Made by a program: the position numbers and the translations under genes
In this document: in pieces, positions 32,101 to 35,993 of the stretch
Position numbering within the stretch: the first letter of the stretch is position 1
Layout: each line of letters opens with the position of its first letter
Assembly (NCBI GenBank): GCA_934155265.1
Contig: CAKPGU010000004.1
Span: 46,401-110,400 of the forward strand
Source of the DNA: an uncultured Clostridia bacterium
GTDB taxonomy: Bacteria > Bacillota > Clostridia > TANB77 > CAG-508
Direction: 5' to 3'
DNA length: 64,000 nt
Notes under the pieces: generated by a model
Told to the model about the DNA's origin: nothing
What the model saw: the letters and a program-made list of their open reading frames with translations, nothing else
Databases searched by the model: none

Positions 32101-33756
32101 GAATATTATGGTTTCTGTTTTAGCTGTTTCATCTTTTGATGTTGATTCAATTTCAATTCTTGGTTGTATTAAATCTATATGTCCTAATGAAAATTCTTGT
32201 TCATTGCTTGTGTTATTGTATTGATCTTTTAATGTGTCTGCTGCAATTTTTATTTTGGTTGTACCACTCCACTCAAGGAATGTTTTTCCATTTTGTTTAG
32301 TTGCTTCTTCCCAATCAGAAAGTGTTAATGTATATTTAACACCATATTGCACTGCTGTCGTTGTTCCATTTACTGTTCTATTTTCTTTTAATGGAGTAGC
32401 CTCACTTAGTGATTTTTTAACATTAGTTGTTGTTGTTATTTGCTCTCCATCAATTGTTACCGTTATTTTATCTGTTGTTAAAGTATTGCTTAAATAATAT
32501 TTATCAGTTCCTATTAAATCTACTTTTACAACTTTATTATTTTTATCTATTTGGATATTTTCAGCTTTCCACATCGGATCTACAACATCGACTATTTCTT
32601 TATTTCCTGTTCCATCTGGTTCATTTATACCAATTACTATTGATTTTCCTTCATTTGCATTATTTGACTCATCTGTTGCCATTCCTGCTGGAAAATCTAT
32701 TCCTATTGGGCCACTGTAGTCTTTGTATTTTCCATCTTGTACAATCTCAGCTTGTTCTAATCCTCCAATTACTAATCTATATCTTTCTCCTACTTTCTTG
32801 CCTTTATAATAAATATCTCCATTTGCTTTATAAGTAATATCTCCATTTACTTCATCTGCTGATAATGTTTTTAACATTAATGTTTTTGTAATTTTATTAT
32901 TTGCAATTTTTACACTTGTATCTAATAAATTTACTGCTATATTATCTGCATTCTCTAGCACTCTTGATGTTTTAAAGAATTTATCTGTTACTGAGAAATC
33001 TACAGTTAATGTTTTTTGGTCACGATTTATATCAGTTGATGAATATTCATATGTGAATTCTGGTTTTATAAAGTCTGCAAATAATACATTATTGGTATTT
33101 TTTGTTGTTTCTTCATCTTTTATTTGAACATTTACCCATGTTCCAGTTTCTTCATCAGTTTCCATCATGTTTTGGTTTCCAAACTCATCTGTCAAAACAT
33201 TTGCATTATATGTACTTGAATCTTTTCCTCTACCTAGTATCTTTAATGCTACATTTCCTGAGATCTCTTTATAAGGTACTCCATTTTGTCTTGTTCCTTC
33301 ATCAAAATTTGATATCGTTATTGTGTGTGTAACTTCTTTCTTTTGTGTTGTTTGGTTTGTAGATATTGTTCCTAATCCAACTTGTATATTTAACCCTGTT
33401 GCCTTTACACCATCTACATAAACTTCTACGTTATCTGCTGTTAATGTACTTTCTACATCACTTGTATAATTTATATTTACTCCTACATCACTTTTTTGAT
33501 TTGCTGAACCTTTGACTGTAACACTTAATGTTTTATTTGTTGCATCAAATGTACTAGATACTTTTTCCCATTTTGGCCTATATATTGGATTTATCTTCCC
33601 ATAATTTAATCCCAATGTTGATGCTCTTGCTGCTTTTAAGGTTGGTGCATATGCTTCTTTCGTTACTTTACTGTATTTTATATAAAAACCTAATACTGCT
33701 ATTAAGGTTATTAATATGATTACTATTTTTCTTACTTTTTTTCTATCTTTTAACAT
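8161..33756 (-). CDS. Giant (8531-residue) Ig-like/BspA-LRR/beta-helix surface protein
   Basis: Probable cell-surface adhesin or matrix protein of about 0.9 MDa. Basic N-terminus and membrane helix (about 9-28), then, from about residue 60, Ig-like modules of about 100 residues, each built round an F-x-V-T-D-K-Y-F/Y motif and ending near DxxGN and VDVVDP/DFIKP. Four BspA/DUF285 LRR blocks lie at about residues 1065-1265, 2330-2635, 3690-3950 and 5040-5255. Each follows an IQRQNIDNITFEKSIP...TRAWDVSAQGD cap and is closed by LDLGPAFTKIAD and GTINPKYRTEW. The end carries an InlB-like segment (about 6620-6735), a beta-helix-like region (about 6735-7730) and a non-repetitive C-terminus. No LPXTG or C-terminal helix. 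Start fixed by GGAGG six bases before ATG and a good promoter. Few Cys. Confidence 0.92.
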   Translation of the reverse strand: MLKDRKKVRKIVIILITLIAVLGFYIKYSKVTKEAYAPTLKAARASTLGLNYGKINPIYRPKWEKVSSTFDATNKTLSVTVKGSANQKSDVGVNINYTSDVESTLTADNVEVYVDGVKATGLNIQVGLGTISTNQTTQKKEVTHTITISNFDEGTRQNGVPYKEISGNVALKILGRGKDSSTYNANVLTDEFGNQNMMETDEETGTWVNVQIKDEETTKNTNNVLFADFIKPEFTYEYSSTDINRDQKTLTVDFSVTDKFFKTSRVLENADNIAVNLLDTSVKIANNKITKTLMLKTLSADEVNGDITYKANGDIYYKGKKVGERYRLVIGGLEQAEIVQDGKYKDYSGPIGIDFPAGMATDESNNANEGKSIVIGINEPDGTGNKEIVDVVDPMWKAENIQIDKNNKVVKVDLIGTDKYYLSNTLTTDKITVTIDGEQITTTTNVKKSLSEATPLKENRTVNGTTTAVQYGVKYTLTLSDWEEATKQNGKTFLEWSGTTKIKIAADTLKDQYNNTSNEQEFSLGHIDLIQPRIEIESTSKDETAKTETIIFNVVDKYINTSSVMSADSITVTIDDEETTGITKTLSRVPGNDKTALVNGSSKVVAQQYKLVLSNFEKTRTTIDFNREFTDWSGTVKVKIAEGAVKDTSNNSSKAETLKCDFVDYIKPEITYKHAEADIDKTGKTYTMVFDVTDKYYDATNSKDLEIGDLTIKIDGVEPDWTKVTKSLQVEDRINNINYTKGNTIVKENKVIGRRYTLTLSGLEQFQLKEGEKYLDYSGVITVEIPANKMVDTSGNKNLGKTITSGINIPGGSASDAEVVDVVDPLVEMLSTTASGKDGTAEVTFKITDKYFANSTLTSNDIQVLVNGTVNSSINKEISAFTPLNEQRLVNGVTKTVQYGVQYTVKLSGFAADVNQVKVRIPAKVVKDESDNGNKEKDLIVYNVLRGKDEGGQTSDFLGKAIQRQNIDNITFEKSIPDTVYNHETKEIKDTTRAWDVSAQGDKSIIAWYVDSEIRNGIYKVHIANNNQVPGQTTITSNDIYANQISTTLFAFIGSSNKATATEAITNIGLLNVSNVTHMQGMFMATGVTAMTKLDLGDKFDTSSAANMNMMFYMTGMNAMTDFDLGDNFDTSNVTTMDGMFNFTGMTAMTSLDLGDKFDTSKVTEMPGMFEMAGSEAMTNLNLGDKFDTSNVTVMSEMFSGTGYKAMTSLDLGDKFDTSKVTNMHDMFKETGYTAMSTLDLGDKFSTSNVTNMTEMFNGTGHTAMTSLDLGPAFTKIADTNTDMFKNTGKTNTIVIQAPEAIFENNKTFKLSTDSATKIAFANGTINPKYRTEWKLENTKVTDTTAEQKIEITLRGRTNPEAGTDYVSNLQSLLTQAKIKEQVKIYIDNTDITNVVTIAVGDPKTTANATTGANDVLQTLTLTNFDAGRVTGKSYKEWSGNIKVEVAQGTLKDTTGPSFTAGPANNRVTKSITYGNKNMELTAEGTRANDNITTATVKKNTDNSLFADFIKPEFTYVYADGDINHTNKTLTVQFDVTDKYFASTKLSNLDGNQITVNIDDYDTTKLNNAITKTLTKVKDLTDTVDGETNVKIGERYKLVISGLEQKGQDGLPDGYTYSGYLSLEFAAETITDKSGNKSASQTIMIGKQQPGGSDSDKKVVDVVSPVWSTNDVDTDAGSIKLRVTDKYLGTGSKFNLTTDKIKVIVNGKESTEIVKKLTGPVEIVKDQVYEYSLNLSNFEPSTGGYTEFTPIDPIVGGTAKYRNENGGDISIKINAGAVTDQYGNGTYEQTLKLGTIDSTCPEIYDVQKTMDVANNKETFIFNITDKNYNKEDLITTDEMHIFMDGINIDDQITKTMVKSVEIKTTIDGEIKTVGHQYTLDIGSIVETNPEFKASGRTYRNLSGTLQVKINPEAARDLKGNKINEDTATLSEFVDMIKPEVKYTHSESDINKTNKTYTMSFDMVDKYYDLTKSTDLEIGDLTIKIDGKEPDWTKVTKGLQVTDITETVTYTENNSFVTKSKVIGKHYVLTLYNLEQLQTKDESGNYISYSGVVSVEIPADKMVDTAGNKNNMTTITSGIELPSGEGTETVVDVVDPLVELLSTTASGKNGTAEVTFKITDKYFANSTLTINDIQVLVNGTVNSSINKEISAFTPLNEQRSVNGVTTTVQYGVQYTVKLSGFAADVNQVKVRIPAKVVKDESDNGNKEKDLIVYNVLRSAMKEQKETSNFLGKAIQRQNIDNITFEKSIPNSVYDHKTKKITDTTRAWDVSAQGDKSIIAWYVDNEIRNGIYKVHIANNNQVPGQTTITNNDIYANQDSRNLFAFIGYSDKSTSTEAITNIGLLNVSNVTSMHAMFYSTGFYAMTSLDLGDKFDTSNVTDMGFMFYSTGYFAMTSLELGDKFDTSKVTNMDYMFYQTGYTAMTSLNLRDKFDTSKVTIMWFMFYETGYTAMTSLNLRDKFDTSKVTNMNDMFYQTGYTAVTSLELGDKFDTSNVTQMRGMFDSTGYTAMTSLDLGDKFDTSNVRDMGGMFAGTGYTAMTSLDLGDKFDTSNVTDMVSMFAGTGYTAMTSLDLGDKFDTSNVRDMGGMFAGTGYTAMTSLDLGDKFDTSNVTDMHGMFYWTGQTAMTSLDLGPAFTKIADTSKDIFEGTGKAGAIVIQAPEAIFENNKTFKLSTESTTTISFTNGTINPKYRTEWAIESTTATTSTATPKFEIQLRGRTNAEAGNDYISNLESTLKVSDIKLYIDGTDITDIVTKSLGSATTTANATTGANDVLQTLTLTNFEEASRRTGKSYKEWSGNIKVEVAQGTLKDTTGPSFTAGPADNRVTKAITYGNKNMELAENGTRANNNITTTAVDKNTANSLFTDFIKPEFTYVYADKDIDHVNKTLTVEFDVTDKYFASTKLSNLNGNQVTINMDEYDETELNADVTKTLTKVKDIMEDRDGDGTAETKIGERYKLVISDLDKREENGVGDGYKYSGYISLTFPAGTVTDKSGNESAKQTIMIGKQEPGGSDNDKEIVDVVSPVWSIFSVNAETGVIKLRVSDKYLVKNESVFNLTKDDISILVNGQESTAIVKTLEGPVEVVANEVYEYTLTLSNLAPGKAEYTEFTPIEPIVGGTAKYKNENGGNISLQIAAGVITDKYTNKTEEQVVYVGDIDATGPEIYDVQKTKDVANNKETFIFNITDKNYYAEDLITTDELHIFMDGINVDDQVTKTMVKSVEIKTEINNEVRVVGHQYTLEVGSIVETTDEFKASGKKYRELSGTLEVKIDANAARDRRGNTINEETTTLKDFNDMINPEIKYTHSESDINQINKTYTMTFDMIDKYYDSTKSTDLAIGDLTIKIDNEEPDWNEVTKILRVEDITDTVTYTKNGAFVTESKVVGKHYTLTLSNLEQLQTKNGDNYADYSGVVTVEIPANKMLDTAGNKNIATTITSGIELPGGSGTETIVDVVDPLVEMISTKANGKAGTAEVTFKITDKYFDKTKVTLANKDIQVLVNGAVSSGVTNTLSTATALEEERTVGETTSTVQYGVQYTVTISGFTNDVNQVKVRIPAGAVTDEHGNKNKATDLIVYNVLKSASTEKAVTSNFLGKAIQRQNIDNITFEKSIPDSVYNHDTKKITDTTRAWDVSAQGDESIVAWYVDSEIRNGIYKVHIANNNQAYGSAEVSNNEIFANIDSSYLFSGIGSSDKATSTEAITNIGLLNVSSVTNMRAMFNWTGKKAMKSLDLGDKFDTSNVKNMNGMFYETGYTAMTSLDLGDKFDTSNVTSMNGMFQETGYIAMTSFDLRDKFDTSNVTDMSFMFAETGWSSMTSLNLRDKFDTSNVEKMNNMFQETGYLAMTSLDLGSKFDTSSVVDMNAMFMETGVNAMTKLNLGDKFDTSNVIDMCRMFWRTGYTAMTSLDLGDKFDTTKAATAIRDEETMKNGMAAMFDMTGETAMTSLDLGPAFTQISEASNNNIFYLTGKADTIVIQAPEAIFENNKTFKLSTDSDTTINFTQGTINPKYRTEWVKESTKVTNTEAEQKIEVTLRGRTNTEAGTDYISNLESALKVSDIKLYVDGVDITDVVTKELGSATTTANATTGANDVLQTLTLTNFEEASRRTGKSYKEWSGNIKVEVAQGTLKDTTGPSFTAGPADNRVTKAITYGNKNMELAENGTRANNNITTTAVDKNTANSLFTDFIKPEFTYIYSSDDINKENKTLTIDFSVTDKYFASSDVIANVDNIKVNLLDENVQIANDKIKKTITKVSDVTDTVDGKADVKIGEKYRLVISGLEQAEITANGKYKNYSGPIGIDFPAGISKDKSNNANVGTSIVIGINEPDGTGDQEIVDVVDPVWRVVGDIQKSIDATTGKITATMDIYGTDKYYKTNTLTAEQIQLWVDGVEITATGSNAKVTRTLTKVEDLKEVRNGTTVTYGVHYKFTVANLEESDEDFFAERAKYKTNPATGRLYREYSGNMKLIIPAETMEDNDGNKNKELEIPLDHIDTLVPEIIKVSSNKNPTTNKETFVFDVVDKYLATSTLGTTVAEANNNKNKVHVYVDGEAADSVTKTYTKVDKLTATINGTVQTVGYRYTLELSTFEKARTSINYNREYSDWSGKVTIKIDADVATDTNGNTSKETTLDGDFVDFIKPNVTYQHSEANIDKSGKTYTMVFDMTDKYYDSTKSTDLTINDLTIKIDGKEPDWTKVTKSLTVDTTDRKNTVKVTENGTAVSKEVSVGRRYTLTLSGLEQLQTKDESGNYIAYSGVVTVDIHANKMSDTSGNKNNKTTITSGVNLPGGNASDAGVVDVVNPLVEKISSTAYAVGQTSEVTFKITDKYFDKVQMTNDVLKNNIKVLVNGQDVTATITKELSTGTALKEERTVNGTTTNVQYGVQYTLKISGYSTEANQVKVVIPEGVVTDKDDASSQNNKNKETELIVYNALRKTDTEQEATSGFLGNDKIERQNIYNVTFEKSIPNSIYNHIEKKIADNVRAWDISAQGDQSIIAWYVDSEIKNGTYKIHIATNEQVPGGSEITNTEIFANQNSSYLFNYIGSSDKCTATEVITNIELLDVNSVTNMSYMFSNTGYKAMTSLDLGAKFSTANVTDMSYMFNNTGATAMTTLNLEDKFDTSKVENMSHMFTNAGTTAMTSLDLGTKFDTSKVTDMSYMFSNTGKTAMTTLNIGTKFDTAKVTDMSYMFENTGATAMTALNLGDKFDTKNVENMSHMFAGAGATAMTELNLGIKFYTSKVTDMTEMFNGTGLTAMETLDLGPAFTKIADVNTDIFTNAGKTGAIIYAPESIYNNRTHFKLSTDSETTIEYTQGTINPKYKPEWTKISSSISEENKTISIVVKGFVDKDIYSSNANGQFPEGQLTEEQAKLLNVYIDGELAESVTKTISAVRETTDASTGKKTVEYTITLSNFEEELRQTGKNFKEWSGNIAIQPTRGTLTDEYGNKNLQALDNEEGEFINIELKDEDVNKNTNGTMFTDYIKPEFTYQSSGTTIDYDRKLVKIGFAITDKYFESLTMTLDEIARNIGIEIDWSEMPEGAVLTKQLTKQTFDADIEDGDITYKANGDIYYKDRKVGERYELIVGGLETSDGEGYSGPMSLEFPASIAKDTSGNLSDAKTITLGVNEPKDDNHKDPTIVDVVNPVWRYLTSSIDRENDTVTITILGCDKYYNSNTLTTAKTRVYLTDGETPDEEVTTITKELTEVDKDSEEFATLVEQAEAKNIKNVGVIYKLTLKDYNELSGATKVVIDAGTIKDNSGNVNIETEIPAGNTTWTEDGDNAENPRYPAFRNDIVDFINPAIKYKYSNVEGAVNPNIDYVAKTLTVKFTVTDKYLLESTIINADGTLNTDAVRIRVAGEDITERLHTVITSADITQGKEYTLVVSNFELAYDVANGYQDYSGEVQLDFAAGKIDDTSGNKNVATTITIDTDDGDDTDNPIIVDVIDPLIEKTEDNYSVNNSQNSISRDLNTETGDVYIKLKATDKYLDLAKITGNSQDINKLTSDIKVMIQRPGSTEKEEVTTISKTTTRTATQPTYVEYQIKLSNFERNEGITSIIIPQGVIVDKSGNGNKETEIFVGNKTWLETGDNAANPEYPAFRNSIVDFTRPTWKYSTSSIRRDRDGETGTVTLKILGSDTYYLKDTLTEKDIKVYVANSENPDMPVTTITKTLTKITNESELNGADTGYTLTLGNFGTHDGKVTIKIDSDTIKDTSGIGNKETDIEVGNTNWVETDINDDSTNPKYTAFRNSIVDFIKPTVTYQYAENVNPVLDRENSKVSISFNATDTNFLESLIGLNDIRILVDGQDVTDVLEKKLENSDIMDEEDTEKQNGVKYTLTLSGFELEENLADEIFRRHSGKIELIISEGKVKDTSGNENRETHIIVDNDNGDDENNFINVDFIKPKLFYDGKFISWDKRYAEVTVKGTDRFYDFDTKLLPEDVKLYQQNDAGEYIEVTTLPITIRSVKNDYGYDFVIRLNEFEEEYKMKLVIAANKISDTSGNMNEETEIIVGLDNKKPIWKYISTDTSTFEEEGKISFTVKGQDKFLNLTKSGLQDSNLKVFRDGTDITADVGITVNYLGQDDTEKSKSYKIDVTNLTEIGTYSLVFEEKTLIDEFENESNTTTISFSKSVIASNTNNYTAVTYHASPDFEQTHRSYVHELMSVNKTGTNFENTTYRLSSIGEIYDDGKNTPFAEPFKYENGVQTAYSFKGWGVANENGHLIDANGTILSDETGATIYGLYEDIPSTITNVKAVWQQATVVFVSKDGNNANDGLSPETPVKDIETAYGKLNSSGAMKTNVIVIMDKIEWNSDTVLTGNATITSLYAGVDYRKQNAELKISSNMQVKGNIMFDNIKLYSNSTTVSNGKDYLANGSYNNMLITNYGNVVLGRGISTPDGKYTFGAVIGGEYKQETIAGEIGIHAVIVEAGKYNNIIVGSAFTSGGQSTKVKYVSHQVTIGTMKDAAISRNDHLTITGYLSMGELEDQCYPYNNSGSQDTALGYSRNYAITKLYSGTFTGENKFAKASEDASIYLRSINGLNDGKTDFEMYGGDITGNVYAGARLRTTHEEETTNIMNFYGGKITGNVFGHGGNDASIGGSEISIEGIFAITGNIFGGSNATTVGQGKVTGNTNITLNSTSSTITGNVYGGSNGIINDGSINTSNGLITGSSNVTLNAGKVTGDIYGGGNNCGITDIANITINNGQVTGTIYGGARQNQVRTTINVNLLGGTVNDVYGANILTSQAQLNSDSSLENVNVVIGDNSLDSTPTINGTVYGSGSYDRVGIATIQLVKAETTPTVYGGSKVTGVTTETKIYLNGMTLNEIYGGSNGIGAVTTSRIYLQSGTVKDVYGAGYGGTVTTTYVSLRGVDDKKATATNIFGGPNNSGSADTSNVTLNSGTVTNVYGGGYNGEVRVANANVTLDGSTMNVSAIYGGSKNGGTTTETNVLIKQGSATNVYGGGQNQVLVTTANVTKQGGSVRNIFGGNNANGYDESEVVVANVNIVKTKARNVYGGGANGGFTMRTVVNISGESEISGDLYGGGYESNVGLDGNSGSTTMNIVGGIIDTNVNGGSKDGFVYGDTNVNVGSDASTVGSLVRAEIDINGNIYGAGDTYKAHTNLVEYDYNTVTVFGNTHITLDNSGNKIFFGENIYGAGNAGNYSTNNTANDESTVTIRNFGTSSTSYGMVSIQRTGKVYIDNSYLELTGIKDKANYYSNTSYTLNRVTNGLELQNNSTLFTRRAFNMVGGFSSVLAGENSTTKETVTIENDKVTRNVDNRLYTYEGVNLVFAKEEGNIYNKANQDIWGDIEGMAFFGMYRTNRVTSKKEFDIYAPNYTGGAVEGFFANGTYVEGRHKANHDTTVDGFYTNVGDYSDPNNITVVPEIIEVADYGTYYDWIAGGDVVNYSTSLIASTYSTYSMSELELDYKYMPNATYSVSRVSANALDETIQLIDPKEIPTISTNANSVLGLTMQTDTTGWTKAGKTIMLAGSDNYGSYTGDKTYQTDSTTTPGKLIFRVYNSINISENKDLGFVNVILMGKTRTGEDSTQGGVFRVIIAVNLQTLKEDRKDEYVPMFTDSIEKELNYTTDSRVDLTYVLYNDVTETIYANDDYRVISTTTKLPAGTKLTMKDYGQGDSVNKIYYYHVTSDTDYNSVETADGSTRYIYRLSKFIDMGSISTGAKYTDDNSKYYHNSYVFEKYNISIDLGDTNVNTEQLAQETYLELRNSSGTLKYSNGDKTIKYNLYNNNATFTESISNEASSYSIVEDLTIPFNFAGVLQEKTTAAGAIIKDTKFYDKKVGMAIEIVNEAGARIKAPEVQNLKLVNSAGEEYTAGQNGVIRVPLSDGFAVLNEEYKLSLTQYNVQAGKYSVKVYFFTSDDGLYYGEGTVLEKEFYITFINKLLGTVGLETNDKSRIINKTTGTNFDGSQGLEMSVKVNTPTSDINIRAELYKRNTTYELAEDGTITYTGTQYTKVDLKDILDGDWKTPEDYGLVTSEGATEYVIMPKDSSLLDEKTIEFNKEIKEGISTGEYKLVFKTYSENTLVQSIRKTFVVTE
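10560..13560 (-). other. Right-handed beta-helix-like region of the 8531-residue protein
   Basis: Roughly 1000 residues opening with FVSKDGNNANDGLSPETP, the usual entry of pectate-lyase-like parallel beta-helices. Turns of about 20-25 residues with the pattern xxIYGGxxxGxVxxxTNVxLxxG repeat throughout. The regular Gly-Gly turns and the alternating Thr/Asn/Val strands support a long solenoid. No catalytic residues recognised. Confidence 0.7.
17830..30930 (-). repeat. Tandem ~4-kb super-repeats coding Ig-LRR modules
   Basis: Four copies of a composite unit (cap, LRR block, closing motif, then about nine or ten Ig-like modules) recur with LRR-block starts near 30560, 26750, 22680 and 18640, a spacing of 3.8-4.1 kb. 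Segments of different copies are almost identical in DNA; for example the stretches beginning 21212 and 25151 appear identical for about 150 bases. Confidence 0.85.
25914..26261 (-). repeat. 87-bp tandem LRR repeats with a 158-bp exact duplication
   Basis: Four successive 87-bp units (29 residues each). Bases 25924-26081 and 26098-26255 appear identical at an offset of exactly two units (174 bp). This points to a recent in-frame duplication within the second LRR block. Confidence 0.85.
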
Positions 33757-33807
33757 GTTTTTCCTCCGTTTTTTTTCGCAAAAATCCTATCTTAATTCTC
33801 TATATAA

Positions 33808-33836
33808 TTTATATCATAACAGAGTATTTTTTTCAA
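33808..33836 (-). promoter_or_regulatory. Sigma-A promoter of the 8531-codon gene
   Basis: Minus strand: -35 TTGAAA (33831-33836), 17-bp spacer, -10 TATAAA (33808-33813). The leader of about 45 nt ends in GCGAAAAAAAACGGAGG before the ATG. Promoter and leader are nearly the same as those of the other giant gene at 57182-57210. Confidence 0.75.
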
Positions 33837-33857
33837 CATTTTTCGTCACTTTTTTTG

Positions 33858-33889
33858 AAAAAAAAAGCACCAATTTTGGTGCTTTTTTC
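33858..33889. terminator. Bidirectional intrinsic terminator upstream of the giant gene
   Basis: A 7-bp stem GCACCAA/TTGGTGC (33867-33873 with 33876-33882) flanked by A-run and T-run on both sides, so it can stop transcription in either direction. It isolates the giant gene's promoter from the ATPase gene upstream. Confidence 0.75.
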
Positions 33890-33911
33890 TAGCTTTTTTT
33901 GTTCATTTTTG

Positions 33912-33948
33912 GTCGGTCCTTTTTTCGCATATTTCAAAAAGGACCGAC
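33912..33948 (-). terminator. Long hairpin, REP-like, behind the ATPase gene
   Basis: A 13-bp perfect inverted repeat, GTCGGTCCTTTTT and its complement, with an 11-nt loop, 14 bp after the ATPase stop. Its GTCGGT core followed by a T-run resembles the REP elements near the RAYT gene at the right end, so it may be a diverged head-to-head REP acting as terminator. Confidence 0.6.
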
Positions 33949-33962
33949 ACAAATTTATCATA

Positions 33963-35165
33963 TTAAAATTCGTCACATAATAAAAAATCTATAATATTCA
34001 TATGCTTAACTTTATCTGTTGATAAACATTTCTTGTCTAACGACAATACATATTTAGGATTATCATCATCAATAGCATCAAATGCTTCAAATTCTCTTTT
34101 TATTGTTTCTTCTTTATCCAACTTATATGATACCTGTATATATTTAAGTTCTTTATCCTTTGTAGCAATAAAATCCACTTCACCTTTTTTAGTTTTTCCT
34201 ATATAAACCTCATATCCTCTAGTTATTAATTCATTATATACAATGTTCTCTAAACAAATTGAATAATTAATCTCTTTGTTATTTGTTTTTATTTTTTTAA
34301 CACCTAAATCTGATGCATAAAATTTATTCAAAGTCTTTAATACTGATTTACCATGTACATCATATCTATAAACTCTATTCACAATAAATGTAGAACATAA
34401 GCTATCTATATAATTATATAATGTTTCTGTTGAAATTTCTTTATGTTCATTCTTTAAATATTCGATTATATTAGTAGCTGAAAATTCTCTTCCTTCAATT
34501 TCTAATAGGTATTGTAAAACTTTATTAAACGAAGTTATATCTTTAATATTCATCCTTTCAATAACGTCTTTTAATAATATTGAATCATATACATCTGATA
34601 TATAATTAAGTTTAGTTGCATCATTTTTAAAAGAAAAACGTTGTGGAAGTGAACCCCATTCCATAATATCAAATAGTAATTTTTCATAGTCTTCCTCTTT
34701 TGTATTCGTTAATTCAATAATTTCTCTAAAATTTAATGGATTAACTCTAAAACTCACATATCTTCCAGATAAATCTGTTGATAATTCCATAAATGTCATC
34801 TTGCTATTTGAACCTGTTATAAAAATACTAAAATGATTTGTAATTCTTAAAGAATTTATTCCCTTTTCAAAGTCATCTATTTTTTGAATTTCATCTAAAA
34901 AAACATAATATGTTTTTTCATCTTTTTTTAATGACTTAATATATACATCTAAATCTTTTGCACTATTTATAAAACTAAAATCCAAAGACTCAAAGTTCAT
35001 GTATATAATATGTTCATCATCTATTCCTTTTTCTTTTAATTCATCCATTATTTGTGTTAAAATAACTGATTTTCCAGATCTTCTTAGTCCATATATTATT
35101 TTTATAAGACTGGTTTCATCATAAAAATCTTTTATTTTATTTAAATATATTTTTCTTTTTATCAT
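33963..35165 (-). CDS. AAA_14/DUF4143-type ATP-binding protein
   Basis: A 400-residue soluble P-loop ATPase: Walker A YGLRRSGKS (25-33), Walker B FLDEIQ (89-94), sensor FITGSNS (about 116-121), then a helical winged-helix-like middle. The C-terminal domain carries GEVDFIA and an YIQVSYKL strand, a PD-(D/E)XK-like core. This is the standard architecture of the widespread DUF4143 family; its cellular role is not established, though links to mobile elements and toxin-antitoxin-like behaviour have been suggested. I place the start at ATG 35165, preceded by AGGTGA, not at the GTG 35174. It has its own promoter and terminator and sits between the giant genes, so it looks like an accessory insertion. 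Confidence 0.88.
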   Translation of the reverse strand: MIKRKIYLNKIKDFYDETSLIKIIYGLRRSGKSVILTQIMDELKEKGIDDEHIIYMNFESLDFSFINSAKDLDVYIKSLKKDEKTYYVFLDEIQKIDDFEKGINSLRITNHFSIFITGSNSKMTFMELSTDLSGRYVSFRVNPLNFREIIELTNTKEEDYEKLLFDIMEWGSLPQRFSFKNDATKLNYISDVYDSILLKDVIERMNIKDITSFNKVLQYLLEIEGREFSATNIIEYLKNEHKEISTETLYNYIDSLCSTFIVNRVYRYDVHGKSVLKTLNKFYASDLGVKKIKTNNKEINYSICLENIVYNELITRGYEVYIGKTKKGEVDFIATKDKELKYIQVSYKLDKEETIKREFEAFDAIDDDNPKYVLSLDKKCLSTDKVKHMNIIDFLLCDEF

Positions 35166-35182
35166 AAATATCACCTAAATAT

Positions 35183-35211
35183 ATTATATACCATTTTAAT
35201 TTTTTTGTAAA
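35183..35211 (-). promoter_or_regulatory. Promoter of the DUF4143 ATPase gene
   Basis: Minus strand: -35 TTTACA (35206-35211), 17-bp spacer, -10 TATAAT (35183-35188), which ends 17 bp before the ATG. The leader is very short, with AGGTGA close to the predicted transcript start. Confidence 0.6.
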
Positions 35212-35243
35212 GTTTTTTTGATGTATCGAAAAAACTTTTTTAC

Positions 35244-35993
35244 TCATTTTATGTCATTTTCACTTAATCCTGTTATTTTTATTATTTCTTCTATTGGCAT
35301 TTTCATTTCCAATAATTTCCTTGCAATTTCTCTTTTTCCTTGTTTTAAGCCTAGCTCTTGACCTCGTTTGGTGCCATTTTCTCTTGCACTAGCTAAAGCA
35401 GCTTTTTCTTCCAAATCTGCCATCAACTTTATTTCGGCTAATCTTTTTACTTCAGCGTCACCTGTTAAAACTTCATAATTTTCTACAGCCTTTTTCACCT
35501 TTTCATTCTTTTTCTTAGCCATCTCTAACAAATCCCCTCTCTCCATGTCTAGAAAACTTAACCACTGATTCAACGGATTAGTCATATCTGGATTTTGTTC
35601 TCTAAACTTGCTTAATTCTATATAATAGTATTTTACCATATTGTTCAATTCATAGTCCCTATGTCCTGTTGCTACTCTTACTGTTTCTGTTACATATTCT
35701 GGTAAATCTATATAATCATAATCTAGAATCGCAATTATAATTACTGGTTGTAACATTATATAGTCTTCCCCTGAATTCAACTGTTCTGTTAATTTTTTAC
35801 TTGCATAAAATGTTGTTCTTTTTTCTATGTTTTTAAAATTTCTTAGTTGTATTTCAACATTTATAAATTCTCCTTTTTCTAATTCAACCCCTAAATCTAG
35901 TACCCCATATTTTTGCTCTCTTGCTAATTGCTCTAATCTTGCATCGTGCGTTACTTGTTTTATTGTTATTTTTTCCCCTAATACTGCTTCCAA
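35244..35993 (-). pseudogene. 5'-truncated Rpn-family (PD-(D/E)XK) nuclease/transposase
   Basis: The frame begins at AVLGEKITIKQV and includes YGVLDLGVELEKGEFINVEIQLRN, the catalytic D...E-x-Q core of Rpn-family recombination-promoting nucleases (PDDEXK_2). A helical middle and a C-terminal helix-turn-helix-like end (MPIEEIIKITGLSEND) follow. Relatives normally have about 40-50 more N-terminal residues (a DxxFKxxFG-type start). Here the only upstream start is a TTG directly preceded by an in-frame TGA, without a convincing ribosome site. The upstream DNA does not encode the missing part in another frame. The catalytic Asp and Glu/Gln are present but the fold's first helices are gone, so I treat it as a decayed copy; a short functional form cannot be excluded. 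Confidence 0.65.
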
